Numbered from the stretch's first letter, positions 22,731-34,269 are shown. The stretch: DNA of 64,000 bases from Kingdonia uniflora (GCA_014058105.1 JACGCM010000669.1:3286001-3350000), one strand, 5' to 3'. A program made the numbers and translations. The notes: a model not told the origin generated them from the sequence alone.

Positions 22731-23394
22731 TGTAGGGGCCAATTATAGGGGCCTGATCTTCGTTGAGAAGCGAAGATGGCTATTACAACATGGAGGTCAA
22801 CCTCTCATCAAAGATGTACAAGTATATAGCCTAAAAAGAGACTAATTAGAGACAAATACTTGTGAATGTGACTCTCTACGACCTCTGATGAGGATTTTTA
22901 AACTGTGATTCTATTACTGATGAGTAATCATAAAGATCGAATACAGTTTGTAAGTGGTCGGAGGTAAAAAGCATAGGGTTTGGAGAGGATTTTTCTAACC
23001 TCTTCTTGGCTTCCCCTCTTTCTTATTTATAGAGACATAAGAGGCTGAGTCACCATGAGTGGGCCAGGCTACATGATTACTGTCCGGGATTTCCGGCGGC
23101 GGCATTTATTATGGTTATACCTGTCACTGTAGCTGAGAGACCAATTAATGCGCCGTCTAATCTGTTTGAGCTGACTGCTAGTCTCATCGCACTTCTGCTA
23201 TTCGAACGTTCAGTCAAAGGGTATATACTATTATGTATAGATCCGTTCACAAAGGTTTATCTGCTGTCGAGGCTTCGACTACAAGAGTTCCTTGAGGGGC
23301 TTGATTCTGAGTCAAAATAGTCTTCGATATGTTTGATTAGGATACAAAGTAGACTTCGAGTGATGAGGTCGAAGGCTGCGAGTAGGCTACCACA
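22731..23394 (-). repeat. Element C LTR (element 5' LTR)
   Basis: Partner of 10534-11194, lying next to gag. A TATA-like CTATAAATAAG on the minus strand near 23024-23036 could be the element promoter. I could not identify a primer binding site directly inside it: the bases there read TTATCAGTTACC and do not start with TGG. Confidence 0.92.
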
Positions 23395-23399
23395 ACATC

Positions 23400-24010
23400 T
23401 TACAGTCATACCGAATAAAACTCAACCCAAATAAATGCCAATTCAGGGTACACTCTAGAAAGTTTCTAGGACGCCTCATCAGGAAGAAAGGGATCGAAGT
23501 TGATCTAGATCAGATTTGAGCTTTAATCAACATGCCATCTCCATAAACAAAGAAAGATGAACAGAAACTCGTTGGCAGGATTGCAGTTATTAACAAATTT
23601 GTCTCAAAGTCTTCAGTTCGATGTCGATGGTCATTCATATTGCTTCGTGAATCCACCAAAAAGTGCAAAGGTCGACAGAACGAGGAGATCGAATGGATAA
23701 AAGAATGTGAAGCAACTTTCCACGAACTTAAAACACATCCCAGAAAATCTCTCGTAATGAGCACTCCGATCAAGAGCAAGGAATTAATCATATACCTCAC
23801 CGTTAAAAAAAACTCTCTTAGCTCAGTCCTCTTATGGCTAGAAGGAAAAATTGAGAAGCCAGTATATTTTATAAGCAAAACTCTTACATCGGTAGAAACA
23901 AGATATTCTAAGATAGAGCAATTCCTCCTCACACTCGTCTGCACTTCCTATAAACTCAAGTACTATTTTTAAGCTCATTCGGTCAAAGTCATGACCCACT
24001 ATCCTCTCCG
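23400..24010 (+). pseudogene. Element A reverse transcriptase thumb and RNase H
   Basis: The frame resumes after C with a segment like LNPNKCQFRVHSRKFLGRLIRKKGIEVDLDQI, then the connection FILLRESTKK and IEWIKECEATFHELK. At 23640-23972 comes RNase H: SSVLLWLEGKIEKPVYFISKTL.SVETRYSKIEQFLL. Stops at 23518 and nearby. This continues exactly where 10528 left off. Confidence 0.85.
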
Positions 24011-24119
24011 GGAAGTACAATCTAAAAAGGAAAAATCACGCATAGTACAGTAATGGTTAATAAGCTTGGAGGAGCATGATATCAAATTCAAACAAAGAGC
24101 ATAAAAAAAAAGGTCAAGT

Positions 24120-24890
24120 AGTGGCTTATTTTTTAGCAGACTCCCCAGTAGATGGTCCAGATTGGGAAGAGTATGATCCAGATCTAATAGAAGAAGTTAA
24201 AGATGATCCACCTTTAAAGCCCTTCGAAGAACGGGCTGAGTAGGTCATACAAAAGGGATATAGACTTCTTATAGATCGATCAGCAGGACCCGCAAGGTCA
24301 AAGATTGAAATAGTACTGATTACACCATCAAATGAGATAATAAAGAAGTCAATCTGATTAAACTTCAAAGCATCAAACAATGTATCAGAGTATGAAGTAT
24401 TAATTTATGGCCTTGACATGGCATTGGATATCGGAGATCCTAAACTATCGGTCTATTCAAACTCATTGCTGATAGTTCATCACAACTCCAAGAAATACTA
24501 GAAAAATGGTAAAATGATTAATTATATGCGGCCCTCGCTGTCGATAGGATGAACAGATTCGACAAAGCTACGCTCGATTATTTACCCCGCGGAGAGAGCC
24601 GATACGCCGATTCCTTGGCTTACATAGACGGGGTCTTAGTTACAGAAACAATGTACCTTCAAATCGAACTAATATCAACCCCTGACATTTATCTCCCGAC
24701 GATATGCGTGATCAACACTGGGGGCGATGAAGAAGACGACGATAATTGGAGGAAGCTTTTCCTCGCATATATCAGCCCTATGAATAAATACGATGGGCCA
24801 CTTCCAGAAGATCCAAAAGAGCGCAGACAATTGATTGAACACTTAAAGCATTACACAGTTAGAAAGATAGTTTATTTAGAAGATTAGTCA
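24120..24890 (+). pseudogene. Element A second RNase H
   Basis: Reading across frames: IDRSAGPARSKIEIVLITPSNE, VSEYEVLIYGLDMALDIGDPKL.VYSNSLLIV, then 24549-24887 with DYLPRGESRYADSLAYIDGVL and VINTGGDEEDDDNWR. This aligns with the second RNase H of C. The Asp in the usual TDSQL position is Asn here (YSNSLL). Inactive. Confidence 0.78.
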
Positions 24891-25950
24891 CCGGACCGTA
24901 AGTCAAGTACCTCACGAAAAAAAATGTTGATAGAATGTTAAAATATCTACATGAAGGGTTTTGTGGCTCTCATGCTATAGGTCAATCTCTTTTAAATAGA
25001 GCAATTTCACAAGGAGTATTCTAGCCAGGAATGAGAAAATAGGCAGAAGAATACTCATGCAAATGCGACGCATATAAGCAATATAGTAACAAAATATGAG
25101 CACCTGTATTCGAGCTCTATGCTAGTAAAGTATTCTGGCCTTTCAAGAGGTGGGCACTCGATCTCTTAGGAGAAATCTCAAATACGTTGTGCAACTGAAA
25201 GTTCTTACTCGTAGCAACTGATTATTTTACGAAGTGGTAGAAGCAGTTCCCCTCTGTCAAACTCGAGAAGAAGAAGCCATTTCATTTATCTGGATACATA
25301 TAATCACACGATTTGGTTGCCCCTACCCGATTCAAATTGATAACGGACCACAGTTCGTTGGAGAGAAGGTAGTGGTATTTAAAAACGAACACAACATCAT
25401 TCATTCACCCTCCAATCTATACTACTCCTAAAGAAATTGGCATGCCAAAATCATGAATAAGGGTAATTGGATAAAGGAACTACCACATGTCATATGGGCA
25501 AATCGCACGACACTAAGACAATCAACAGGGAATTCCCCTTTCCTACTTGCTTCTGGAACTAAAACCATCATCCCAACAGAATATCACCATCCCGTCAAAG
25601 ATCACGAGCTCACTGATGAAGAAAATTAGTTCAAATTAGCCTACAATATGAACTAGATAGATCAAACAAGAGATTGAGCTGTTGTAAACTTGGGTTGATA
25701 TCATCATATGCTAGCCAATTCATACAACAGAAGAGTTCAAAATTAAAAGTTAGAAATTGGTGACTTAGTACTTCGAGAAATCCTCAAAACTAAAAAGGAA
25801 TTAAATGCCGAAAAGCTCACAGAAAATTAGGAGGGCCTATTTCTTGAAGTAGGTCGAACAGGCTTGGGATCCTACTACCTCATGATAGAGGAAGGCATTA
25901 GGATACCAAACCTTTGGAACACTAAGAGATTGATGAAATACTATCTTTAA
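24891..25950 (+). pseudogene. Element A integrase
   Basis: Zinc domain remnants near 25000-25090 (GSHAIGQSL, CKCDAYKQ). Core: TRFGCPYPIQIDNGPQFVGEKV (25300-25380), ANRTTLRQSTGNSPFLLASGT. C-terminal: GDLVLREILKT, GSYYLMIEEG, NTKRLMKYYL, ending at a stop at about 25950. At least ten in-frame stops. It is the same type as the integrase of C. Confidence 0.83.
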
Positions 25951-26330
25951 ATCCCTATTTTTCTAAGCACAGGATACATCTAATATTGTTCTTTATATTC
26001 CAAAAGTAAGATCTAATCTCCAAACAGTTTGTACATTTTTTTCTCATCAATGAAAACTTTTAAGTTTTTTCCCACATTACTATCTACAATTATATATATA
26101 TTTATCTACTAAATCTTAAAAGATAAAGTAGAAGGTAAAATTAGCTTTACTCTATCCAAATATCTACCATACAGAAACCAAAATAGTTCACCGGTTCTCT
26201 TAAATAGGTCAATTTTTTGATGCATCAGCCGAACTCCCACCAACTTTAGAAGCTTTGAATTTTGGTGTAAGCCATTTCTTGGGTGAACTTACCAAGGATA
26301 GCGATGGAGATTACCAGGGAAGTCTAGAAA
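25951..26330 (+). other. 3' region of element A just after pol
   Basis: AT-rich non-coding DNA. Its first part would be the end of the gag-pol transcript. No tandem array like that of C is visible here. Confidence 0.4.
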
Positions 26331-26520
26331 CTTGAGTTTTTCCTCCCCTCCACTCTCCTCTGAATTGATCTCCCCCTCAACATCTAAAATGACATCATTC
26401 GAGCTATTATTTATAAGTTTGCCTCCCTACAGAGTTGGCACCCTCATATCCTTTATTTTCATCAGCAATTGAACGGCCCAAGGTAGAAGTATCCATCTCA
26501 AACAAAGAGCTTGGAAAAGA
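26331..26520 (-). pseudogene. Remnant of an antisense gene in element A
   Basis: On the minus strand from about 26515, LGRSIADENK...GANSVGRQ and then, after stops and a frame change, NDVILDVEGEINSEESGGEEK. This resembles the start of the antisense gene in C (LGRALIDEEIEEIEASISGR, then SDVEVLDVII and a Glu-rich stretch). The match is short and my own alignment by eye. If right, A and C share the same antisense gene. Confidence 0.4.
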
Positions 26521-27516
26521 AGGAAGTCTATTTCTAAGTTCTTTTGTACGCATCTATGCCTAGATAAAGGGCCAAGTATTTCAGTTAATTTTTATATTTT
26601 TCCTTATTTGTAATGGTTCATGTACAATAAAAAATGAAAAGAAAACATAAACTATAAAATATATTATTTTCCATTTCTCTACAATAAGGAAAAACAACAT
26701 ATTAAGCAGAACCACTTTTTCCTTAAATAGTACAAAACAAATAATTCCCCAATATAGTAAACATTTCAAATTTCAAATAAGGAAAAATGAGGGAATCGTC
26801 ACTATCAAACATGGAATATCCAATCACACAAAAGTAAGACATTCATACACAACACTAACCTTCAACAACCGAGCATGAATCTGGTACAACAAACCACTCC
26901 TTTTTCATAGTTGGTTCTGGTGACAAATGTTTATTTTCCTCAAAGTTCACAATTTTCTCACCCCTCTAAAATCGATGATTAAACTTTGGGTTTTTCTTAA
27001 CAATGACTCTACAATTAAATTTTTTCTTCTCTCTAGGCGCTCATCTTTATGTTTTCTATAAATATTTTGACAAAAAGAGGGAGGGTTATTTATAGATTTC
27101 ATTTTAAACTACTGGCAGTTATGGGGACTCGTGTCAGACGCTATCAGTTTTTTAGCTGAGGCATCCCTTCCACTGCTCCTGTCAGTACACTCATGCCTTT
27201 TGGGGAGATACACTCTTTTATCATTATAACCACACCTATCATTAAATGTAATTTTCACTCACCTACTCATTTTCTCTCACACCTTTCCATATCCATGACA
27301 TCTTCTTACTACACAAACAATTCGTACTCACACTTTCTACTTTTCATCCCATCCTCATAATTTTCAGATTTTTAATGTCAATGATCCAAAGTATTTATAA
27401 TCAATTCGACGACAAAACCAGAGTACACAAATATTCATAAATTTAAAACCCCAAACATAATTAGGATATCAAGGAGCAAGATACGCAAAGTCAAACCACA
27501 GTTTTTATATTTTGAC
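26521..27516. other. Non-coding part of the antisense block of element A
   Basis: AT-rich, with no convincing frame (the 62-residue minus frame at 26581-26769 looks random). A TATA-like CTATAAATAACCC on the minus strand lies near 27080-27095, upstream of the antisense remnant at 26515, in the same relative place as the promoter of the antisense gene in C. Confidence 0.35.
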
Positions 27517-27816
27517 CTACAATACAACCGAGCTCACAAGAGTAATTATATCTGAAACATCCCAGTGCCCTGCAGCACCACATCTGATCACTTCGACATC
27601 AATAATCATCTCGTCTTCATCAACTATCTTATCTAACGCAATCTCCCCCATAACGATTTTTTGAGCTTCAGACTCGACAATTATGTCACAGAATACATCA
27701 CACCAAAAATAATGATCTACCACATTTTCCCCCGCCCTTGCATTTAAGCCATCCACCCGTAAAATAAAAATAGGTAAATCAGTATCATAATCAAGTTGCC
27801 CAATTTTTTTTTTCAA
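27517..27816 (-). CDS. Hypothetical ORF in the antisense block of element A
   Basis: An open frame of 99 residues, acidic in the middle (VDEDEMIIDVEVI) and with no family I know. It lies opposite to the pol of A in the same block as the other antisense remnants, so it is probably a decayed accessory gene. It could also be chance. Confidence 0.35.
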   Translation of the reverse strand: MKKKIGQLDYDTDLPIFILRVDGLNARAGENVVDHYFWCDVFCDIIVESEAQKIVMGEIALDKIVDEDEMIIDVEVIRCGAAGHWDVSDIITLVSSVVL

Positions 27817-28315
27817 GAACTTCAGCTACCTTTATCGCCAAACACCCCTCTACAGCATGTCAAACCCTCTGAGAATACGTTCTCACCATAATTAGTGCTG
27901 CAATATCTTAGTAGACTCCTTTTTATAGGTAACAAGGAGATAAAAAAAGATCCCCTTTACCATGTTCAAACTTATCCTTTATAATCCTAACAGCTGTCAC
28001 ACTTATTCGTCATTTACACATCCTCAATTCGAGATAAATAACTCTTAAGATTACCTACAGCAACAACAACACAAGTCATTAACTGTAGTTAAACTTCTGT
28101 TCGAAAAAACTATATTGATTACATACCATTTCTGCAATTGATTATTTTTCACATTTCAAACAAGCATCTTTCACATATTATTGAAAAAAATATTACACAT
28201 TCAAAATATTTTACACATTTAACACATCTATTACGTAAAATAGTCATTAAATGTTTCTTTTCATTATCACAACAAGGTTCCAACATAATATATTACAAAA
28301 ACAATACATAGTACA

Positions 28316-28778
28316 TTATGTAAAACATAAAGCATACAGATACTTCCTACAAAACCAAGTCACTTGCAGGATAACGTCCCATGGATGAGAGCCAGCAGCC
28401 TCTTCCACCTCTAAAACCACCACCTCTGCAGAAAAATGAAGATGATTAAAACATAACCCAATCACTCGCAGAATAGTTGTGAGACTTCCTGAGACGAACG
28501 CCAGCAGCCTCGTCCTCCTTTGAAACTGCCTCCTCTGCAAGGAGACGTAGACCCACCATGTGCTACTACCCAGATACCACCAGATAATGGAACCACACCA
28601 TCTGATAGTAGTCATTATCCGCCTCCACTGCCTCCTCATATGTCATACCATGATAGGTAGGATATGCAGGAATGGGAGGAGGAAGAACTAGGGATTCGGT
28701 CTCAAAGTAACAAAACTGTAGTTTTTGTACTTTGGCAAGAACCCTAGCTTTATATGATTGGTGTCTGGTAGTCACCAT
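28316..28778 (-). pseudogene. Small antisense accessory ORF of element A (similar layout to ORF1/ORF2 of C)
   Basis: ATG at 28778 opens 70 residues with a basic helix (ARVLAKVQKLQF), a Pro-rich segment and MTYEEAVEADNDYYQ. After a frame change come two repeats of about 109 bases (anchors at 28391 and 28500) encoding acidic AEEAVSKEDEAAG and AEVVVLEVEEAAG. The acidic AEE tail, size and antisense position near the 3' LTR match ORF1 and ORF2 of C. Similarity is of layout more than of sequence. Confidence 0.45.
28391..28539. repeat. Two tandem units of about 109 bases
   Basis: GCCAGCAGCCTC and CCTCTGCA recur 109 bases apart (28391/28500 and 28424/28533). The units have diverged between the anchors. 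Confidence 0.75.
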
Positions 28779-28868
28779 TCTTCACTAACAAAGAGCTACA
28801 TAGGAGAAGGGTACTTACAGAAGATTTGAAATAATAGAAGTACTGGCAGAAGAATAACTAGAAGTACA

Positions 28869-28889
28869 GTAGTAGTAGTAGTAGTAGTA
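28869..28889. repeat. Trinucleotide microsatellite (GTA)n
   Basis: Seven uninterrupted GTA/TAG units, in the 3' region of element A. Confidence 0.9.
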
Positions 28890-29145
28890 AATTTTCAGAG
28901 ATATATCCAATGTAGGGAATGGCTTCCAAAGTAGTCATCATTCAATGAATAGTTTCTAGGAAACCCTACAACCAATTAAAACAATCACAGTCATTACTAC
29001 ATTTAAATTCCCAACAGTCCATTACACTTCCAAGATAAAATTCCACAGCAGCAAACCATCATTAAATTTGTCAGCAAACCTTTTCAAATTCTAGATAAAC
29101 AAGCTCGATGGAAATTTCTCAAGTCAAGCCACACGTACCTTCAGT

Positions 29146-29159
29146 TGTGAGGGGGCGAT
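29146..29159 (+). other. Polypurine tract of element A
   Basis: TGAGGGGGCGAT directly before TGTAGGGACC. It closely resembles the tract of element C and fixes the LTR start. Confidence 0.7.
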
Positions 29160-29640
29160 TGTAGGGACCTGTCCCTCAAACTAGGATAATATTAAACTGA
29201 TCCAGTACCAGACTCACGCCATATACACGTGACATACACTGTCAACAATAACACCTGTACCACGAGCTGAAGAAGAACGCGGCTCGAGTACTCCAAATAA
29301 AATAGAACAAGTCAAGGACATCTATCTCCTACAAACTAGCAGTTACATAAATGACCTCTACTCTTCCCCGCATTCAGGACAACGTGCTAATACATGTAAG
29401 CGAACTAAGAGTGAGGTCTATACAAATGATGCGTTTCGGAGGAGAAATGACCCTAATTTTTCTAGCTAATAAAATCATTAATTATAATCAAAATATCAGT
29501 CTCAAGAAATAAAGTTATAGTTACTTAAATACTCAAGCCGAGGTCGTGGTTTTTACCTATTCAGAGGTTTCCATGCTAAAACCCGTATAAATTTGTATTC
29601 TCTATTATATTCGTTGTCACATGTACATTTGGTGTAAGAG
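29160..29640 (+). repeat. Element A 3' LTR (right end uncertain)
   Basis: It starts TGTAGGGACCTG after a polypurine tract; the outer edge of the 5' LTR of C reads TGTAGGGGCC in plus orientation. I cannot fix the end because the partner LTR is outside the window. A TG...CA end near 29620 (TTGTCACA) is possible. The sequence is AT-rich without ORFs. Confidence 0.55.
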
Positions 29641-29675
29641 CCTTTCGAGCTATTACGAAATTAAGCCCTTTCAGT

Positions 29676-29908
29676 AGAAGTACCATTATAAGATGAATCA
29701 CTTGCAAACAACAAATTGTAGTAATCACATTTTGCCTTAGGAGGTTTACTATCCTTTACTTTAGTAAAATGGTCCCATACCTTTGATGCCACTTTTCCTT
29801 TCGGACTTCGCTTGTCAATTCTGAAGATTATACTGGTTGGCTCTCAGGAACATCATTCACATTATTAATATTCTTTTGTTGCACTTCATCCATAGAAGAA
29901 CTCGCCAT
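29676..29908 (-). pseudogene. hAT transposase fragment: N-terminus with BED zinc finger
   Basis: From ATG at 29908 (MASSSMDEVQQ) and, after a stop and a frame change, the minus strand gives KVWDHFTKVKDSKPPKAKC.YYNLLFASDSSYNGTST. This is the BED finger of plant hAT (RICESLEEPER/Ac-like) transposases: W..F.K, then C..C (here C..Y, one Cys lost), then the NGTS block. The finger would bind the transposon ends. The catalytic part is absent: the sequence stops at about 29676 near the LTR of A. Confidence 0.72.
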
Positions 29909-30704
29909 TATTGAGAAAAAGAACAATAACTTATATTAGAGCAAAAGATTACTGGAACTCTAAATTCAAATAATTTGGACCAATTTTAGATTTTCCTAAA
30001 TAGAAATACGAAGCTCCAAAGAAGTAGAAAATCTAGAGATGAATCAAAGTATCAAATTAAGGTTTGAGAGAAATAAAATGGAGAAAATATAGAAACCCCA
30101 AAAAAATCTGAACCCAGAAGCTAATTCAATGTATCAACTCTAACATATGATGAAGTAACATACTAACATGAATCAAAGTATCAACTCTAACATACCCATC
30201 TCCCAATTCACCTTTTTTTCTCATGAAAACATGGTTTCGAAAGGTAAGAATAGCAAATCCAAACAAAAGCAAACCCCAAACATTCAAAATTAGGTTGAAT
30301 AAGAAAAATTAGAGAATCAGTAATGGTGGGGAGAGAGAGTGAGAGAGATAGAGTACTGAATCTAAAGAAAGAGGTCGCACCATCGCAGACTCGCAGTGGC
30401 AGTGGAAGTCGATGGTGATGGTGAGGAACAAATAGGAGGAACTCATCAAACAACAAACTTAGGGTGGGGAAGACACAAAAGGAACTGAAGAAGGATTGAA
30501 CTCATCAAAACTTAAAAGAGTTACTTAGGGTGAAACCAAACTCAGTTCGGTTTGGTCAGTTGACCGGGGGTATAATAAAGTAACTGAATCGAACTGAGTT
30601 GGTTCTACAAATTTGGAACAGATAACCGAACTGGGTCTTTGAAAAGCCAAACAAAACCGCCGGTTCGGTTCGATTTCTTAATTGAACAATTTTTCCTGAA
30701 CGGC
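29909..30704 (-). mobile_element. 5' part of a hAT element with GGTTCGGTT subterminal motifs
   Basis: This leads into the BED fragment on the minus strand. At 30540-30690 there are repeats of CGGTTCGGTT, AACCGAACTG and their variants in both orientations. Many plant hAT elements carry such motifs near their ends as transposase binding sites. The terminal inverted repeat itself is not clear, and the piece is cut at about 30704 where Copia sequence begins. A minus frame at 30208-30456 is leader sequence, not a gene. Confidence 0.5.
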
Positions 30705-31416
30705 CCAACAACTTACACACATAATCTTCCATTCCAGCAACTTTAAACCTACTCGACTGAGTCAAATATATATCTTCCTTAAAATTCCTATGTAAGAACG
30801 TCATCTTAATATCGAGTTGTTGCAACTCCAAATCAAATTGCGCTACTAAGGCCAATAGGATACAAATGGAGGAATATTTCCCCACTGGAAAAAAAAAGTT
30901 TATTATAATCAATCTCCTCCCTTTGAGCATAGGTTTTGGCTATGAGTCTTGCCTTAAAACGTATGCCTTGAAGTCTATGCACTTACAACCAAATGCCTTC
31001 TTTATCTTTGGCAACTTTGAAAGTTCCCAAGTTTCACTCTTGAAAAAAGAATACATCACTTCCTTCATCGCTCCCTCCTATTGGTTAGCCTCAAAACAGT
31101 AAATAGCTACCTTATAGATGGAAGGAACATCTTCTTCAATGACCAGTAGTGCACAGGCTACCATGAACTTCGCATTTGAAAGAAACATATCCTTTGTAAA
31201 CCATACCGACTTTTTTGCATTCCTCTTTGGTTTACTAGTTTCAATTGACTTTACTACTAGAGTCTTCTCATATCTACAAATAAATGCTCCACCTTCGTTT
31301 GTGTCTTCATCATCTGGAACATGAACTAATGGATCATCACCCACTATTACACCAATAGATAACACCCCCTTTAGTACAAAACTATTTCGATCATGTGAAG
31401 ATGTATCAATCTCCAC
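30705..31416 (-). pseudogene. Element D reverse transcriptase, N-terminal half
   Basis: Linker rich in charged residues (31078-31416), then FEANQ.EGAMKEVMYSF, ETWELSKLPKIKKAFGCK, then 30556-30930 with SICILLALVAQFDLELQQLDIKMTFLHRNFKEDIYLTQSSRF and MEDYVCKL. QLDIK.TFLH holds the first catalytic Asp. Homology ends at 30709; the rest of that reading frame is hAT sequence. Confidence 0.85.
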
Positions 31417-31419
31417 CCA

Positions 31420-32500
31420 CTACAAAATCTTGCTTGTCGTCTTCTCTTCATACTCAGAGACATGTGACTTCATCATAGAAGTCTCATCAAAAGTAATATC
31501 CCTGCTTAAAATATTCTTCCGGTCTTTCGTATCCCATAAATTATAACCTTTTATAGCTTTTTTCTTACCCATAAAAATTGCATTCCTTGCTTGAAGATCT
31601 AACTTACCATCTTTGACATGATAGTATGTCGGACACCCAAAAATATGAAAAGTATCATAATCTGTAGCAAGTTCTCCCAACCAAGCTTCCATTGGCATTT
31701 TCCCTTTAATTGCAGCCGAAGGCAACCTATTAATGAGGTAGCATGCTAACGTGAAAGCCTCAGTCCAGAATGTTTTGTCCAACCCATAATTAGACAACAT
31801 ACACCATACCTTCTCCAAAAAAGCATGATTCATGCGCTCTACTACTCCATTTTATTATGGTGTCTCCCTAACAATGAAATATTGAGCAATCTCCTCATCC
31901 TAAAATACTTGCAAAAACATATCACTTGTATACTCCCCACCATTATCTGAACGAAGAAACTTGATCTTTTTGCCAGTTTGAGTTTCTATTAATTTCTTCT
32001 ACCTCATGAATATTTCTAGGACTTCATCCTTCCTCCTCATGATATATACCCATACACGCCTAAAAACGTCATCAACAAGAGACACAAAATAATGTTTACC
32101 CCCAAGTGATACATTCTTTAAGGGTCCCTAAACATCTGAATGAATATATTAAAGGATTCTACGAGTATGATAAATAGTCATGCCAAACTTTACCCATGTC
32201 TTCTTGCCCATAACACAATGTTCACATAAATCTAACTTGCATGCCTTAACACCTTTCAGTAGCTCTTGGTTGACAAGAACTCAAGGATTTCTCCCACGTA
32301 TGCGCCAAACATATATGCCATAGTCTAGTGGTATCTCTGGAAGTAGTCTCTAAACTTTTTGTAGTAGCAACCTCTCCAAAAACAACCGTACTATCTAAAT
32401 AATACAAGTTGTTGCTTCTTCTTTGACCCTTTAAAACCACTATTGCTCTCTTAAGAACCTTCCTCCTGCCATTTTCAGACACAACCTTATAGCTTTTCGT
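31420..32500 (-). pseudogene. Element D integrase
   Basis: Pre-integrase zinc motif: RLWHICLAHTWEKSL (H..H) near 32320, C-terminal Cys pair in another frame. The core (31840-32200) is broken but shows remnants of TGKK, FLRSDNGGEY-like and ERMN-like segments. The clear frame 31420-31833 has MNHAFLEKVWCMLSNYGLDKTFW.EA..LACYLINRLPS, then IFGCPTYYHV and KGYNLWD, diagnostic of Copia integrase C-termini. Confidence 0.85.
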
Positions 32501-33680
32501 TTTAGGTAAACTGTTAAGATAATATTCTTCTTCATAGTCGGAATATACCGAACCTCCATTATTTCTTTAACCAACCCATTGTACAACTTTAGATGAATTG
32601 TACCTATCCCTATTATACGACAGGAATCATCATTTATCATCAACACAACTCAACCTTCTAACCTTCTGAAACAAGAAATACAACCCCTTCCAGGACAAAT
32701 AAGATAAGTAGCACTCGAATCCAAAATCTATTTTTTTGAATCAACAATGCATGCACTCGATAATATAGTTAAAGAAAAGTCATAATCATTACCTCAATTT
32801 ACCGTGTCTTGAGTAACATTTACTAAAGAGCCAACTTTCCCACTTTTCCCACCTTTCTTATTCTTTAGAAGCGCATGACACTTATTCTTCTAATGTTTTG
32901 TCTCTTTATAAAATGCACATTGGTCTTTACCCAAATTGTTGCGATTAACACCGCGACCTTTTGACTTCGATTGGAAGTTATTACCACTAGATTTCTTCTT
33001 ATCTGTAGACCTCCTTCCTTCTATCAACACCTAAGACATTGACTTCTCAGACTCACATTTGTCCTTCTTTTGGTACTCATGATTCACCACCGCCGTAGTT
33101 ACATCCGAGTATTACAAAAAACTCTTCTTATAGGCAATCGCTATAAAAAAGTGTTCGTACTCTTCGAGAAACGAGTTCAAGAACAATAGAGTTTTGTCCT
33201 TATCACCAACAACCCCTTCTAGATTTGCCAAGTCGGTAAGTAACTTGGTAAAATTGTTTAAATACTCTAACGTAGAAATTTATTGTCTCATCGTGAAGCG
33301 ATAAAGCTTCATCTTCAAATAGTATCAATTTTGGATGTTTTTCACCAAATACTTCTCCTCAAGAATCCTCTAAATCTCTTTTACCAAGGTTTCATTCATC
33401 ACAAGGTACTTTATCTCATGAGCTAGGAATAACCAAATTTGACCACAAACCCTCTTGTTCATCTTCTTCCAAATACTTTCTTCTACCTCCTCAAGTTTAT
33501 CTTCCAACACCTTATCCAAATCTTTTTGACTAAGCGCATCTATAACTTTGCATCGTCACATGCCAAAGCTATTTGTATAATTGAATTTCTCAACTTCAAT
33601 TTTGGAATTGTTAAATATCACCGTTATATTATTTTGTTTAGGCGCTGTCGAGGAACTTGGTTCATCTCTTTCTATCATTG
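32440..33680 (-). pseudogene. Element D gag and protease
   Basis: Gag starts about 33680 (MIERDEPSS) and runs through WKKMNKRVCGQIWLFLAHEI, FLNSFLEEYEHF and a zinc knuckle now reading CAFY...KH..NKC (second Cys lost). Protease follows: ILDSSATYLICPG, where the family has D-S-G-A; the Gly is changed to Ser. It then runs to IGIGTIHLKLYNG and EVRYIPTMKKN. Many stops. Confidence 0.8.
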
Positions 33681-33722
33681 TTCCACTAATTTTTGTACAA
33701 TAATTGAAATTACAAACCAATT

Positions 33723-34190
33723 TGAGGTCTCTCAAGTTTTTCTCTTAAAGAGATTCCTCACAAATAGATCTTACCAAGGGTAGCTAAGAAATATCCTAAC
33801 TCTCCCTTATATACTTGAGAGACTCATTACAATCTCGAGGCAAAATCAACGGTCTAAATGACCTCACAAAACAAACCTCTGCATCGATGTTCAAATGACT
33901 ATGAGTTTTATTCGAATGGATTCAAGTAAACCAAATAAAGGTTGTTGCTGATCAAATTTTAGGAAAAATATTAATCCTTGTTCGAATGGCTATGAAGTCC
34001 ATTTGAATGACTATGCACCTCCAAGTCCTTTATAATTCGGTCAGTTTTTAGGCAATAATTTAAGACTTGTTTGAACGGCTATTAGGCCCGTTCAAACGGC
34101 TATGCATAACCCCATAATTTTCTACCTCGGTGAAGATATCATCAAATCTGAGCCGAACTTTTCCAACCCACCAAATTATAACCTCTCTCA
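33723..34190 (-). repeat. Single LTR of element D
   Basis: Ends TGAG...CTCA fit both sides of the region between the RNase H stop and gag. On the minus strand a TATA box GTATATAAGGGAGAG lies at 33800-33814. Three units of about 90 bases (33890, 33980, 34070) each hold a GTTCGAATGG / GTTTGAACGG motif; the last forms an inverted repeat CGTTTGAAC...GTTCAAACG. Boundaries are approximate because there is no second LTR to compare. Confidence 0.6.
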
Positions 34191-34269
34191 TATCTGTCTC
34201 CAGGAACCTAAAAGCAAACTCCCCAAAGAACCAAAATCAATTATACTAAATCAGTGGTTACCTACGTAC

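Larger units (their letters stand above)
10534..23394 (-). mobile_element. Element C: Tat-clade Ty3/Gypsy with an antisense gene block
   Basis: LTRs of about 660 bases (10534-11194 and 22731-23394) flank a 11.5-kb interior. The target duplication ACATC is at 10529-10533 and 23395-23399. On the minus strand come gag (22669 down), protease, RT, RNase H, a second RNase H, and integrase (to 17138). Then follow a 196-bp tandem array and a region whose ORFs run on the plus strand. Dual RNase H, an antisense gene and tandem repeats downstream of pol are known Tat-clade traits (Retand, Grande, Ogre relatives). pol is broken by several frameshifts, so the copy is inactive. Confidence 0.93.
1..29640 (+). 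mobile_element. Element A: old Tat-clade Ty3/Gypsy retrotransposon, split by B and C
   Basis: Pieces of one pol-bearing element lie in order on the plus strand: gag (307-551 and 8553-9250), protease (near 9350), reverse transcriptase (10020-10528, resuming at 23400), RNase H, a second RNase H, integrase (to about 25950), then a 3' region and a polypurine tract plus LTR start at 29160. Gag resumes in register after B, and the RT resumes in register after C, which proves they are insertions. The second RNase H is typical of the Tat clade. The 5' LTR lies left of the window. Stops and frameshifts are everywhere, so it is the oldest element here. Confidence 0.85.
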
